From NCBI GenBank assembly GCA_945906305.1, contig CAMDQT010000007.1, positions 61,607-125,606 of the forward strand: a DNA stretch of 64,000 nucleotides, read 5' to 3'. Of the stretch, positions 50,773 to 58,177 are shown piece after piece. The DNA is from Ferrithrix thermotolerans DSM 19514 (GTDB lineage Bacteria; Actinomycetota; Acidimicrobiia; Acidimicrobiales; CAIXPF01). Under the pieces are notes generated by a model. The model saw only the letters and a program-made list of their open reading frames with translations. It had not been told where the DNA came from and ran no database searches. The position numbers and the translations under genes were made by a program. Each line of letters opens with the position of its first letter. Within the stretch, counting starts at the first letter, position 1.

Positions 50773-51537
50773 TCAGTCGTCGATGCCAATTTCGGCCTGG
50801 CGGATGATCTCGCCGCCGTCGAGCAACAGGGTGTGGCCGGTCATCCACGTCGCGCCTGCGGTCAGAAACAGCGCCGCCTCACCGATGTCTTCGGGTTCGC
50901 CGAGCCGCTTGAGCGGGTAAACCTCGGCCACTTTGGCACCTCGCTCGCCTTCCCAAAGGATGCGGGCGAAGTCGGTCTTGATGAGCCCCGGCGCGATGCA
51001 GTTGACCCGAACCTTGGGGCCCATCTCCGAGGCGAGTTGTTTGGTCATGTGGATCATGGCCGCCTTGAAGATGCCGTATACCCCGAGTTGGCTCGAGGTC
51101 ACATACCCCCCGGCGGATGCGATGTTGATCACGCAACCGCCGTTGGCCTTCATCGAGGCCTGCCACGCGGCCTGTGTCCAGGCGAAGGGGCCGCGCAGAT
51201 TGACTTCGTGGGTCTTGTCCCAACGTGACAAGTCACAGTCGATGGTTGGCCCCGCGTAGGGGTTGGTGGCTGCGTTGTTGACCAGCACGTCCACCGAACC
51301 CCAGCGGTCGAGCGTGGCTTGCATGCAGGCCACGGCGTCGTCGGGCCGACCGACATGGGCCGCAAAGACGGCCACGTCGCCACCGATCTCGGCGGCGGCA
51401 GCCTCGAGCCCTTCTTGTTTGCGCGATACCAGCATCACCGATGCCCCGGCATCGGCGTAGGCCTTGGCGATGCCCTTGCCGATGCCGCGTGATGCGCCGG
51501 TCACGACCGCCACCTTGCCATCCAAGCGAAGTTCCAT
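50773..51537 (-). CDS. Short-chain dehydrogenase/reductase
   Basis: A 254-residue classical SDR (FabG-like) oxidoreductase. The cofactor loop TGASRGIGKGIA, VLVNNAATNPYAG, the catalytic INIASAGG Ser region and YGIFK (YxxxK) are intact, and VNCIAPGLIKTDFA is typical. Substrate unknown. ATG 51537 has TAACCT with an 8-nt gap, whose hexamer overlaps the oppositely oriented -10 of the dehydrogenase gene. Confidence 0.9.
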   Translation of the reverse strand: MELRLDGKVAVVTGASRGIGKGIAKAYADAGASVMLVSRKQEGLEAAAAEIGGDVAVFAAHVGRPDDAVACMQATLDRWGSVDVLVNNAATNPYAGPTIDCDLSRWDKTHEVNLRGPFAWTQAAWQASMKANGGCVINIASAGGYVTSSQLGVYGIFKAAMIHMTKQLASEMGPKVRVNCIAPGLIKTDFARILWEGERGAKVAEVYPLKRLGEPEDIGEAALFLTAGATWMTGHTLLLDGGEIIRQAEIGIDD

Positions 51538-51545
51538 GGCGGAGC

Positions 51546-51555
51546 AGGTTAGGTT
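51546..51555. promoter_or_regulatory. Overlapping divergent -10 boxes
   Basis: The sequence AGGTTAGGTT contains TAACCT on the minus strand (51551-51546), 8 nt before the SDR start, and TAGGTT on the plus strand (51550-51555), 7 nt before the hydroxyacid dehydrogenase start. The two boxes share two bases, so RNA polymerase could not occupy both at once. Confidence 0.65.
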
Positions 51556-51562
51556 CTCAACG

Positions 51563-52522
51563 GTGAGCGTGCCTGTGGTAGCCGTGACCCGACAGATCCC
51601 CTCGCCTGGTATCGCCCCGTTGCAGCAAGCTGGCTTCGAAGTGCGCTACCGCGATGTCGACGCGGCATGTCCGACCGCCGAGCTGGCTGAGCTGGTGGGC
51701 CCCGCTGCGGGGCTGTTCTGCCTGTTGTCCGAGCGTGTTGACGCTGCGTTGCTCGATGCGGCGCCGAACCTGCGCATCGTGGCCAACATGGCGGTCGGTT
51801 TCGACAACATCGACGTGCCCGCCTGCACCGAACGCGGGGTCATGGTCACCAACACCCCCGACGTGTTGACTGATGCCACCGCCGATCTGACTTGGGCGTT
51901 GCTACTGGCGGTGGCTCGTCGCATCGGTGAGGGCGAGCGGCTTGTTCGAGCCGGCGGATGGTCTGGATGGCGGCCCGGTGAGCTGTTGGGCACCAGCCTG
52001 GGCGGCAAGACGCTCGGCATTTTCGGGATGGGCAAAATCGGCTCGGCCGTGGCCCGTCGCGCGGTGGGGTTCGAGATGGACGTGATCTACCACAATCGAA
52101 GGGTGGTGCCGGGGTCCAGCGCGGCGTACGTGTCCTTCGCTGACTTGCTGGCCCGCTCCGATGTGTTGGTGCTCAATGCCCCGTCCACGGCTGAGACACG
52201 CCAGGTCATTGATGCCGCGGCGCTAGGGGCGATGAAGCACACGGCACTGTTGGTCAACACGGCCCGGGGGCCACTGGTGGACGAGGCCGCGCTGGTCGAT
52301 GCTTTACGGTCTGGTGTCATCGCCGGGGCCGGGCTCGACGTCTACGAGGCCGAACCGGCAGTTCATCCCGGGCTGCGCGAGCTGGACAATGTGGTCCTTT
52401 TGCCCCATCTCGGTTCTGCGACCCACGAGGCACGAGCCGCCATGGTGCAGCTGGCCTGCGACAACCTCGTTGCCGTGCTCAACGGTGAGTTGCCGCTGAG
52501 CTCGGTTACTTCCTTGCGCTGA
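51563..52522 (+). CDS. 2-hydroxyacid dehydrogenase (glyoxylate/hydroxypyruvate reductase-like)
   Basis: A 319-residue D-2-hydroxyacid dehydrogenase. NAD(P) loop GGKTLGIFGMGKIGSAVARRA, substrate loop NMAVGFDNIDV, and the catalytic triad Arg (NTARGPLVDE), Glu (DVYEAEP) and His (LLPHLGSATHEAR) are all intact. Glyoxylate/hydroxypyruvate reduction is the usual activity of this branch. GTG 51563 has TAGGTT with a 7-nt gap. Its start lies 26 bp from the divergent SDR start. Confidence 0.9.
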   Translation: MSVPVVAVTRQIPSPGIAPLQQAGFEVRYRDVDAACPTAELAELVGPAAGLFCLLSERVDAALLDAAPNLRIVANMAVGFDNIDVPACTERGVMVTNTPDVLTDATADLTWALLLAVARRIGEGERLVRAGGWSGWRPGELLGTSLGGKTLGIFGMGKIGSAVARRAVGFEMDVIYHNRRVVPGSSAAYVSFADLLARSDVLVLNAPSTAETRQVIDAAALGAMKHTALLVNTARGPLVDEAALVDALRSGVIAGAGLDVYEAEPAVHPGLRELDNVVLLPHLGSATHEARAAMVQLACDNLVAVLNGELPLSSVTSLR

Positions 52523-52667
52523 GCATCTAGGGGTCTCTCCGGCGGTGAGGTCAGTACGTCGATCAGGAAATGATCGAGCATCGTGAGTTCGGGCCCGCAC
52601 GCCATTTCGGTCATCTTGGGCGCTCCGCTGTGCAGCCTCCCTGGATGAGCGGCTGTGCCCCGTCGAA

Positions 52668-54467
52668 TTATCGGCCCGCCGCGTAGCCCTGCATTCCCCG
52701 CGGATTGGCGGCCGCCCGGAGGAACCCCTCGGCCGGGCTGAGCACCGCCGAGATGCTGCCCTCCGACCACGGAGCGGCTGGGGAAACCTTATGCCCGCGC
52801 GCGGCCAGAGCAGCGAGCACATCGGCCCCGAAGCGTTCCTCGACGATGAGGCGGTTGGGATACGCCTGGCGGGGCCAGAAGCTTTCCGGCCAATGGGAGG
52901 AACGGAACGCGGGGGCGTCGATGGCGGCTTGCAGGTTGAGTCCTCCGTGCACCAAGCGGAGGAAGAACTGCAGCTGCCACTGGTCCTGCCCGTCGCCTCC
53001 GGGGGTGCCGAAGGCCAACGCCGTGCGGCCGTCGTCTGTGGTGGCGAGACTCGGTGTCAGGGTGGTTCGCGGCCGCTTGCCTGGAGCGAGCGCAGAGGGG
53101 TGGTCCTCGTCCAGCCAGAACATCTGGGCTCGGCTACCAAGGGGGAAGCCCAACTCGGTCAGGTGGGGCGAGGATTGCAACCATCCGCCGCTCGGCGTGG
53201 CGGAGACCACATTGCCCCACTGGTCGGCCACATCGAGATGGCAGGTGTCGCCCTTTGGCGGCCCCGACCCTGCCGCCTCGCCGCTGACGCGGGCGGCCCA
53301 CTCGCGAGCGAGCTCCTGGCGTTGTACGGCGGCGTCGTAGTCGAGGCGATGCCCGTGACCGTGCACCACTCCCGGCCGATACTCGGCGCTTGCTTGGGTG
53401 AGGTCGACGAGGCCAGCCCGCTCACGGTTGTAGGCCGCGGATAGCAACACGCCCAACGGAACTTCCACCCGGGTGGGGTCGCCGTAGAACGTGTCGCGGT
53501 CGGCGTACGCGAGCTTCATGACCTCGGCCACGAGGTGAACGAAATCGGCGCTGTACACGTCGATACCGTCGATAGGAAGTTGTTGGAGTAACGCCAGTGA
53601 CTGCAACAGGACCGGTCCTTGGGACCACGGACCACACTTGTGTACCGTCCAGCCCCGGTACTCATGAGAGACCGACGGCTCATAGCTCGGCTGCCACGAC
53701 GCGAGGTCCTCGGCTCGCAGGACTCCGGCGTGTTGGTGGCCGATTCCGTCGCCCACCGGGATACGCACGGCCCGGTCGATGGCCTCGGCCACGAAGCCCT
53801 CGCGCCAGCAGGCCAAGACGTGGTCGATTTGCGCCTCGCGGCCGGACACCCCCGCGGCGGCTGAGAGCAGTCGGTCCCAGGTGTCGCCCAGCGCTGGGTT
53901 GCGCCACCGTTCCCCTTGCCGGGGTGGTTGGCCCCCCGGCAGCCAGTAGGCGGCCGAACTGGGCCAATTCTGCTCGAAAAGCATGCGGGACCCCGATACC
54001 GCGGCCGCGGTGCCCGCCGCCACGGGCCAGCCGGTGCGGGCATAGCCGATGGCCGGTGCCGCGATGTCCGCTAGGGGCCAACTGCCATGGTCACGCAGCA
54101 GGGTGAGCCAAGCGGGCAGGGCACCGGGTACGACCGCAGCCAACAGGCCGCTGCGCGGAATCAGGTCGAGACCTTCGCCACGGTAGTGGGCGATGGTGGC
54201 ACCTGCGGGTGCCGGTCCCTGCCCACAGAGGACGTCGACTGGGCCGTCGCGGCCCGCCCTCAACAGAATTGGGACGTCTCCGGCCGGGCCGTTGTTGTGC
54301 GGCTCGACCACCTGCAATACCAGCGCCCCAGCCACCGCAGCGTCGAAGGCATTGCCACCGCGCTCCAGAACCGACATCGCGGCCCCAGTGGCCAGCCAAT
54401 GGGTGCTCGCCGCCATGCCGAAGCTGCCCAGCAGCTCCGGTCGGGTAGTGAACGACGACGAGGTCAT
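52668..54467 (-). CDS. ggt: Gamma-glutamyltransferase family Ntn-hydrolase
   Basis: A 599-residue protein of the gamma-glutamyltranspeptidase family, synthesised as a precursor that self-cleaves before a nucleophilic Thr. The nucleophile is T408 in GDTCHLDVADQWGNVVSAT, followed by the GGWLQSSPHLTELGFPLGSR and FGTPGGDGQDQWQLQFFLR segments. No signal peptide is present, unlike periplasmic GGTs, so a cytosolic acylase-like role is possible. ATG 54467. The 145-bp gap downstream (52523-52667) holds no supported gene. Confidence 0.9.
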   Translation of the reverse strand: MTSSSFTTRPELLGSFGMAASTHWLATGAAMSVLERGGNAFDAAVAGALVLQVVEPHNNGPAGDVPILLRAGRDGPVDVLCGQGPAPAGATIAHYRGEGLDLIPRSGLLAAVVPGALPAWLTLLRDHGSWPLADIAAPAIGYARTGWPVAAGTAAAVSGSRMLFEQNWPSSAAYWLPGGQPPRQGERWRNPALGDTWDRLLSAAAGVSGREAQIDHVLACWREGFVAEAIDRAVRIPVGDGIGHQHAGVLRAEDLASWQPSYEPSVSHEYRGWTVHKCGPWSQGPVLLQSLALLQQLPIDGIDVYSADFVHLVAEVMKLAYADRDTFYGDPTRVEVPLGVLLSAAYNRERAGLVDLTQASAEYRPGVVHGHGHRLDYDAAVQRQELAREWAARVSGEAAGSGPPKGDTCHLDVADQWGNVVSATPSGGWLQSSPHLTELGFPLGSRAQMFWLDEDHPSALAPGKRPRTTLTPSLATTDDGRTALAFGTPGGDGQDQWQLQFFLRLVHGGLNLQAAIDAPAFRSSHWPESFWPRQAYPNRLIVEERFGADVLAALAARGHKVSPAAPWSEGSISAVLSPAEGFLRAAANPRGMQGYAAGR

Positions 54468-54559
54468 GGCGGTGAGCCTTGCACATCGCTACAGCATCGG
54501 CACCGTGTTCATCTCCGTGAAACAGGGTGGAAACGTCCCACACGTACGGTGAGCGATCA

Positions 54560-55078
54560 ATGGACGTAGAGATGGTCCGCTGGCCCTCACAGCGACAGCG
54601 CCGCGACCAGTTGTGCGCGTCACGCCTTCCTCGGCTGCTGCTGGTCGAGCCCGATTCGCCGCCACCGGTGGCTTTCGATCCGCTCGAGGACTGGGTTCGT
54701 TTGCCCGTCGACCGAAATGATCTACAGGCCCGCCTCGATGCCCTCACCACGCGCGGTCACGACGCTGGCCTCTTCGTGCCCCGTCTCGATCAATGGGGCG
54801 TGCTGCGCTTCTCGGGCGATCAGGTGACCTTGCCGCCTCTTGAGGCCCGGTTGGCTGCTGTTCTGTTGGCGTCGTACAAGGGGGTCGTCCGCCGTGATGA
54901 GCTCACCGTCGTGGGGTGGCCCGGAGGCAGCCCCGGGCGCAACGCCCTCGATGTCCACATACTGCGCCTGCGCCGCCGAGTGGAGCCGCTTGGCCTGTCC
55001 ATCCGGACGATTCGCTCCCGGGGGTACCTCCTCGAACCACCTCAGCCAATGAGTCGGGTCGCGGGCTTTGCCTACTGA
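54560..55078 (+). CDS. Orphan winged-helix transcriptional regulator (OmpR/GlnR-like DNA-binding domain)
   Basis: A 172-residue regulator. The C-terminal ~75 residues (LPPLEARLAAVLLASYKGVVRRDEL ... NALDVHILRLRRRVEPLG followed by IRTIRSRGYLLEP) are an OmpR/PhoB winged helix. The N-terminus RLPRLLLVEPDSPP recalls the first strand of a receiver but lacks a phosphorylatable Asp pocket and is too short. It thus resembles atypical response regulators such as actinobacterial GlnR. It sits 68 bp upstream of glnB in the same direction, which suggests nitrogen control. TACGGT ends 9 nt before ATG 54560. Confidence 0.78.
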   Translation: MDVEMVRWPSQRQRRDQLCASRLPRLLLVEPDSPPPVAFDPLEDWVRLPVDRNDLQARLDALTTRGHDAGLFVPRLDQWGVLRFSGDQVTLPPLEARLAAVLLASYKGVVRRDELTVVGWPGGSPGRNALDVHILRLRRRVEPLGLSIRTIRSRGYLLEPPQPMSRVAGFAY

Positions 55079-55146
55079 GCGCAGTTGGCAACCCTGATTG
55101 CAGCCACCCGGCAGCGTCTACGCTGTCGTTAACCAAGGAGAGCGAC

Positions 55147-55488
55147 ATGCTCCACATCGTCACCGCCATCATCAAGCCGCACATGCTGGAATCGGTGAAG
55201 GACGCCCTTCGCGCCGCTGGCGTCGCCGGTCTGACCGTCACCGAGGTCAAGGGGTTCGGTCGCCAAGGCGGCCATACCGAGACCTACCGCGGGGCCGAGT
55301 ATCAGATCGACTTCGTGCCCAAGGTCAAAATCGAGGTGATGTGCGACGACGGCGAGGCGGAGAAGATCGCCGATGTCATCGCCACCTCGGCTCGCACGGG
55401 CAAGATCGGTGACGGCAAGATCTGGATTTCGTCGATCGATCGGGCCATCCGGATCCGTACCGGAGAGATGGGTACCGACGCCATCTGA
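55147..55488 (+). CDS. glnB: P-II nitrogen regulatory protein
   Basis: A 113-residue trimeric signal protein that senses ATP/ADP and 2-oxoglutarate. The T-loop with Tyr (Y52, in RGAEYQIDFVPK; equivalent to Tyr51 of E. coli) and the C-terminal GKIGDGKIWI ... RIRTGEMG signature are complete. Tyr could be adenylylated or uridylylated. ATG 55147 has AAGGAG at 5 nt. There is no amtB or glnD beside it; the preceding winged-helix regulator is its only partner here. A TTAACC-type element lies just before the ribosome site. Confidence 0.95.
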   Translation: MLHIVTAIIKPHMLESVKDALRAAGVAGLTVTEVKGFGRQGGHTETYRGAEYQIDFVPKVKIEVMCDDGEAEKIADVIATSARTGKIGDGKIWISSIDRAIRIRTGEMGTDAI

Positions 55489-55533
55489 GTGGCGGCGGGG
55501 CCCGGTCGTGGCCGGCCTCACCGGTGTCGATCT

Positions 55534-56424
55534 TCAGGTCTCTTCCGTTTGGGTCCCACGCAACGGCGACGCGTAGTGGCGTCTTGCGACGTCCGCGGCG
55601 ATGCGTGACCGGACCTCGGCGAGATCGCCGGGGTAGGTGACGCCCATCCACGGTGAGTCCGTCACGGCCACGCTGACGGTGGCGCGTCCCGCTGTGACCG
55701 CTTGGTTGATGACGGTCGGTAGCTGGAACTCGGCTTCGGGATCTGCGTCGGCGGCTGAGAACAAGGCCCACGCGGCGTGCAGTTCGTCGAAAATCGAAGA
55801 ATGTAGACCCCACAGGTTCATCGAGACCGCGGTGTCCTCCGCGAAGCGCCGACCGGTTTGGAGCGAGACGATGGCGCCGTGTTCGTCGCGGGCGATGGCC
55901 AGGTTCTCGACGATGGCAACCAACTCACCGTGCGGGGTTGCGGTGCAGACCCCGCGCGACACCGTGCCCGACGCCGACAGGGTCTCCGCTAGTCGGTAGG
56001 CCACCAGGTGATGGTGGTTCGGTGCGCCCTCTGCGCTGAGGGCCCGAGCAAGCTGCTCGAAGGCGGCCCGACCATAGAAGTCGTCGGCGTTGACCACCGC
56101 GAATCGTCCCGACACGCTCTCGTGGGCGGCGAGCACCGCATGACCTGTGCCCCATGGCTTGGCCCGGGTCGGGCCGAAGGAGTCCTGGTACACGAGCCGA
56201 TAGGCCAGGCCCGTGCCGTGTACGGCGCGCAGGTGGGCCGCCACGAGCTCGGTTAGTTCGTGGCGGATGACCAAGACGAGCTCAGCGAAGCCGGCGCGTT
56301 GAGCATCGGCGATCGTGTAATCCAAAATGGCTTCACCCGATGGGCCGACGGCGGCGAGCTGCTTGGTGCCGCCAAAGCGCGAGCCGAGCCCGGCGGCGAG
56401 TACGACCAGGCTCAAGGGTTGCAC
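55534..56424 (-). CDS. Nucleotidyltransferase family protein
   Basis: A 296-residue GT-A-fold NTP transferase. VVLAAGLGSRFGGTKQL is the nucleotide-binding signature and AVVNADDFYG the metal Asp motif. The family activates sugars or phosphorylated alcohols with an NTP; the acceptor is unknown. GTG 56424 has TAAGCT with a 9-nt gap. It starts 38 bp after the M20 peptidase stop, same strand. Confidence 0.85.
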   Translation of the reverse strand: MQPLSLVVLAAGLGSRFGGTKQLAAVGPSGEAILDYTIADAQRAGFAELVLVIRHELTELVAAHLRAVHGTGLAYRLVYQDSFGPTRAKPWGTGHAVLAAHESVSGRFAVVNADDFYGRAAFEQLARALSAEGAPNHHHLVAYRLAETLSASGTVSRGVCTATPHGELVAIVENLAIARDEHGAIVSLQTGRRFAEDTAVSMNLWGLHSSIFDELHAAWALFSAADADPEAEFQLPTVINQAVTAGRATVSVAVTDSPWMGVTYPGDLAEVRSRIAADVARRHYASPLRGTQTEET

Positions 56425-56462
56425 GAAGGTGACAGCTTACGGCTCGAACTTCGTCCGCCCGT

Positions 56463-57614
56463 TCAGGGCAGGCCCAGCCAACGAGCGAACACCTCGGCGC
56501 ACCGTTCGAGTTGGTCGATCTCCACATATTCCACGGCGGTATGCGCGTTGTCGATCGATCCGGGACCGAACACCACCATCTGGTCGGCGAAACCCTCGTA
56601 GCGCAGGGCGTTGGTGCCGTAGGCAGCCACCTCGGGCCGGGTGCGCGCCCATTGGGCGACCTGCTGCACAAAGGGCGATTCGGGTGATTGGTAGAACGCC
56701 GGAGAACCCACGTACGCCCGGGTGATCTCCACCGGGAGCGGGCAGGATCGTTCCACGAGCGCGATGAGGTGCTGAGCGACAAGCTCGTTGTCCTCGCCGG
56801 GAACGATGCGGCGACCCACCGTGAGGTTGCAGGCGTCGGGCACGATGTTGCCACCGGTGCCGCCGTTGATCATGGCCACGGTCAGGGTGCCATTGCCCAC
56901 AGCGGTGCTAGGCACGAGGGCCTGGAGCCGATGGTGTTCTGCCTCGAGGGCCATGATCAGCTTGGCCGCCGCAGTTATGGCATTGCGACCGAGGTGGGGA
57001 TTGGCCGAATGCGCAGCTAAGCCCTTGACGGCGATATCGAGAGAGACGCCGCCTTTGTGGCCGTGGATGGGTGCGCACATCGTCGGCTCGGCCACGATCA
57101 CCTCGTTGGGCCGCAACCCCCGCGCCTCGGCCCATTCCCGCAGGCCGACGGCCCCGAGCAGCCCTCCGGCCTCCTCCGATATCGAGCCGACGACCACGAG
57201 GTTGGGCGCGATGCGGTGGCCGTTGGCGCGGGCTTGTTCCAGTACGGCCAGCATCACTCCCAACGAGGCCTTGGTGTCGACTGATCCCCGGCCGTACACC
57301 CGGCCATCGGCGATACGGCCGTCGAAGGGATCACCTTCGCAGTGCTCGACGGTCACGGTGTCGGTGTGGACGTCGAGAATGACCCAGCGCTCGCCCGTAC
57401 CTTCCCAGATGCCGTACACGTTTGGCCGACCTTCGAAGACCTCGACCAACTCGACGCAATCCGCACCGAGGTCGGTGAAGAACTCGGCGAGGGCCTCGGC
57501 GAGCCGGGTCTCGCCCACCTCGCGGGCCCGAGGCCCGGCGTGCAGCGGGTTGACGCTGGGGATTTGGACCAGCCGACTCACCCAAGAGGCCAAATGCTCG
57601 CTTCGTGCGCTCAT
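56463..57614 (-). CDS. M20-family metallopeptidase (ArgE/DapE/YgeY-like)
   Basis: A 383-residue zinc amidohydrolase. The metal ligands lie in LDVHTDTV, GRGSVDTKAS (bridging Asp), SISEEAGG (catalytic Glu plus ligand) and a C-terminal His in SIDNAHTAVEY; a dimerisation lid domain occupies about 190-295 (GLAAHSANPHLGRN). It hydrolyses N-acyl amino acids, dipeptides or similar amides; YgeY-like members are the closest by eye. ATG 57614. It is divergent from the decayed aminotransferase. Confidence 0.88.
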   Translation of the reverse strand: MSARSEHLASWVSRLVQIPSVNPLHAGPRAREVGETRLAEALAEFFTDLGADCVELVEVFEGRPNVYGIWEGTGERWVILDVHTDTVTVEHCEGDPFDGRIADGRVYGRGSVDTKASLGVMLAVLEQARANGHRIAPNLVVVGSISEEAGGLLGAVGLREWAEARGLRPNEVIVAEPTMCAPIHGHKGGVSLDIAVKGLAAHSANPHLGRNAITAAAKLIMALEAEHHRLQALVPSTAVGNGTLTVAMINGGTGGNIVPDACNLTVGRRIVPGEDNELVAQHLIALVERSCPLPVEITRAYVGSPAFYQSPESPFVQQVAQWARTRPEVAAYGTNALRYEGFADQMVVFGPGSIDNAHTAVEYVEIDQLERCAEVFARWLGLP

Positions 57615-57658
57615 GACCAGAGTCTCCCACGCTGTGGGGGCTCCGGTAGCGTTCAGCC

Positions 57659-58082
57659 ATGAGCGACGTCCTCGCCACGTTCGTGGCCCGAACGTCGGGC
57701 TCGGCGCGGCGCAACCAGCGGGCCCGTATGGTCATGCCCGGAGGCGGTACCCGCACCACGACCCACCACGCGCCATCCCCGCTGACCATGGCCCGGGGTG
57801 AAGGGCCCTACCTCGTCGATGTCGATCGCAACCGCTACCTTGACCCGCGGGGCGATTACACCTCGCTGGTGCATGGCAACGCCTACCCGCCGACGTCGAA
57901 CTGGCAGCGCAGTTTCACTTGCGGCGTTAAATGAGGGGCTTTTCTCCGCTGGCCGGGGGCTGGTGGCGTTGTCGACCGTGCCCGACGAGCCGTTCATCGA
58001 GGAGGTGATTGGCCGTTTCCGGTCCACACTCGACGCGGTCGCATCGACGCACCGGCCGCTCTTCGCCGCAGGCGCGGGCTGA
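57659..58082 (+). pseudogene. Decayed class III aminotransferase (glutamate-1-semialdehyde aminomutase-like)
   Basis: The first ~80 codons read as the N-terminus of a GSA-aminomutase-like protein (MVMPGGGTRTTTHHAPSPL, GEGPYLVDVDRNRYLD, YTSLVHGNAYPP), then stop at 57934. In the +1 frame the last ~50 codons read as the C-terminus of the same family (LAALNEGLFSAGRGLVALST, DEPFIEEVIGRFRSTLDAV). About 290 internal residues, including the PLP lysine, are missing, with the junction near 57890-57915. The -10 TAGCGT and 6-nt gap before ATG 57659 are still intact. The functional homologue must be elsewhere. Confidence 0.8.
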
Positions 58083-58177
58083 GCCAGCGAGCCACTACGG
58101 CCGCGCAGACCACGGGGTGATGGCCCCGTCCCATGTTGGGCCTCGGAGGCAAAGGCCCAGCGCCTACATTGAGCGCC

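Noticed and set aside
52500..52640. Short minus-strand ORF beginning MTEMACGPELTMLDHFL
   Set aside because: It looks mildly coding at its start but runs into the oppositely oriented dehydrogenase gene, has no recognised homology and a weak ribosome site.
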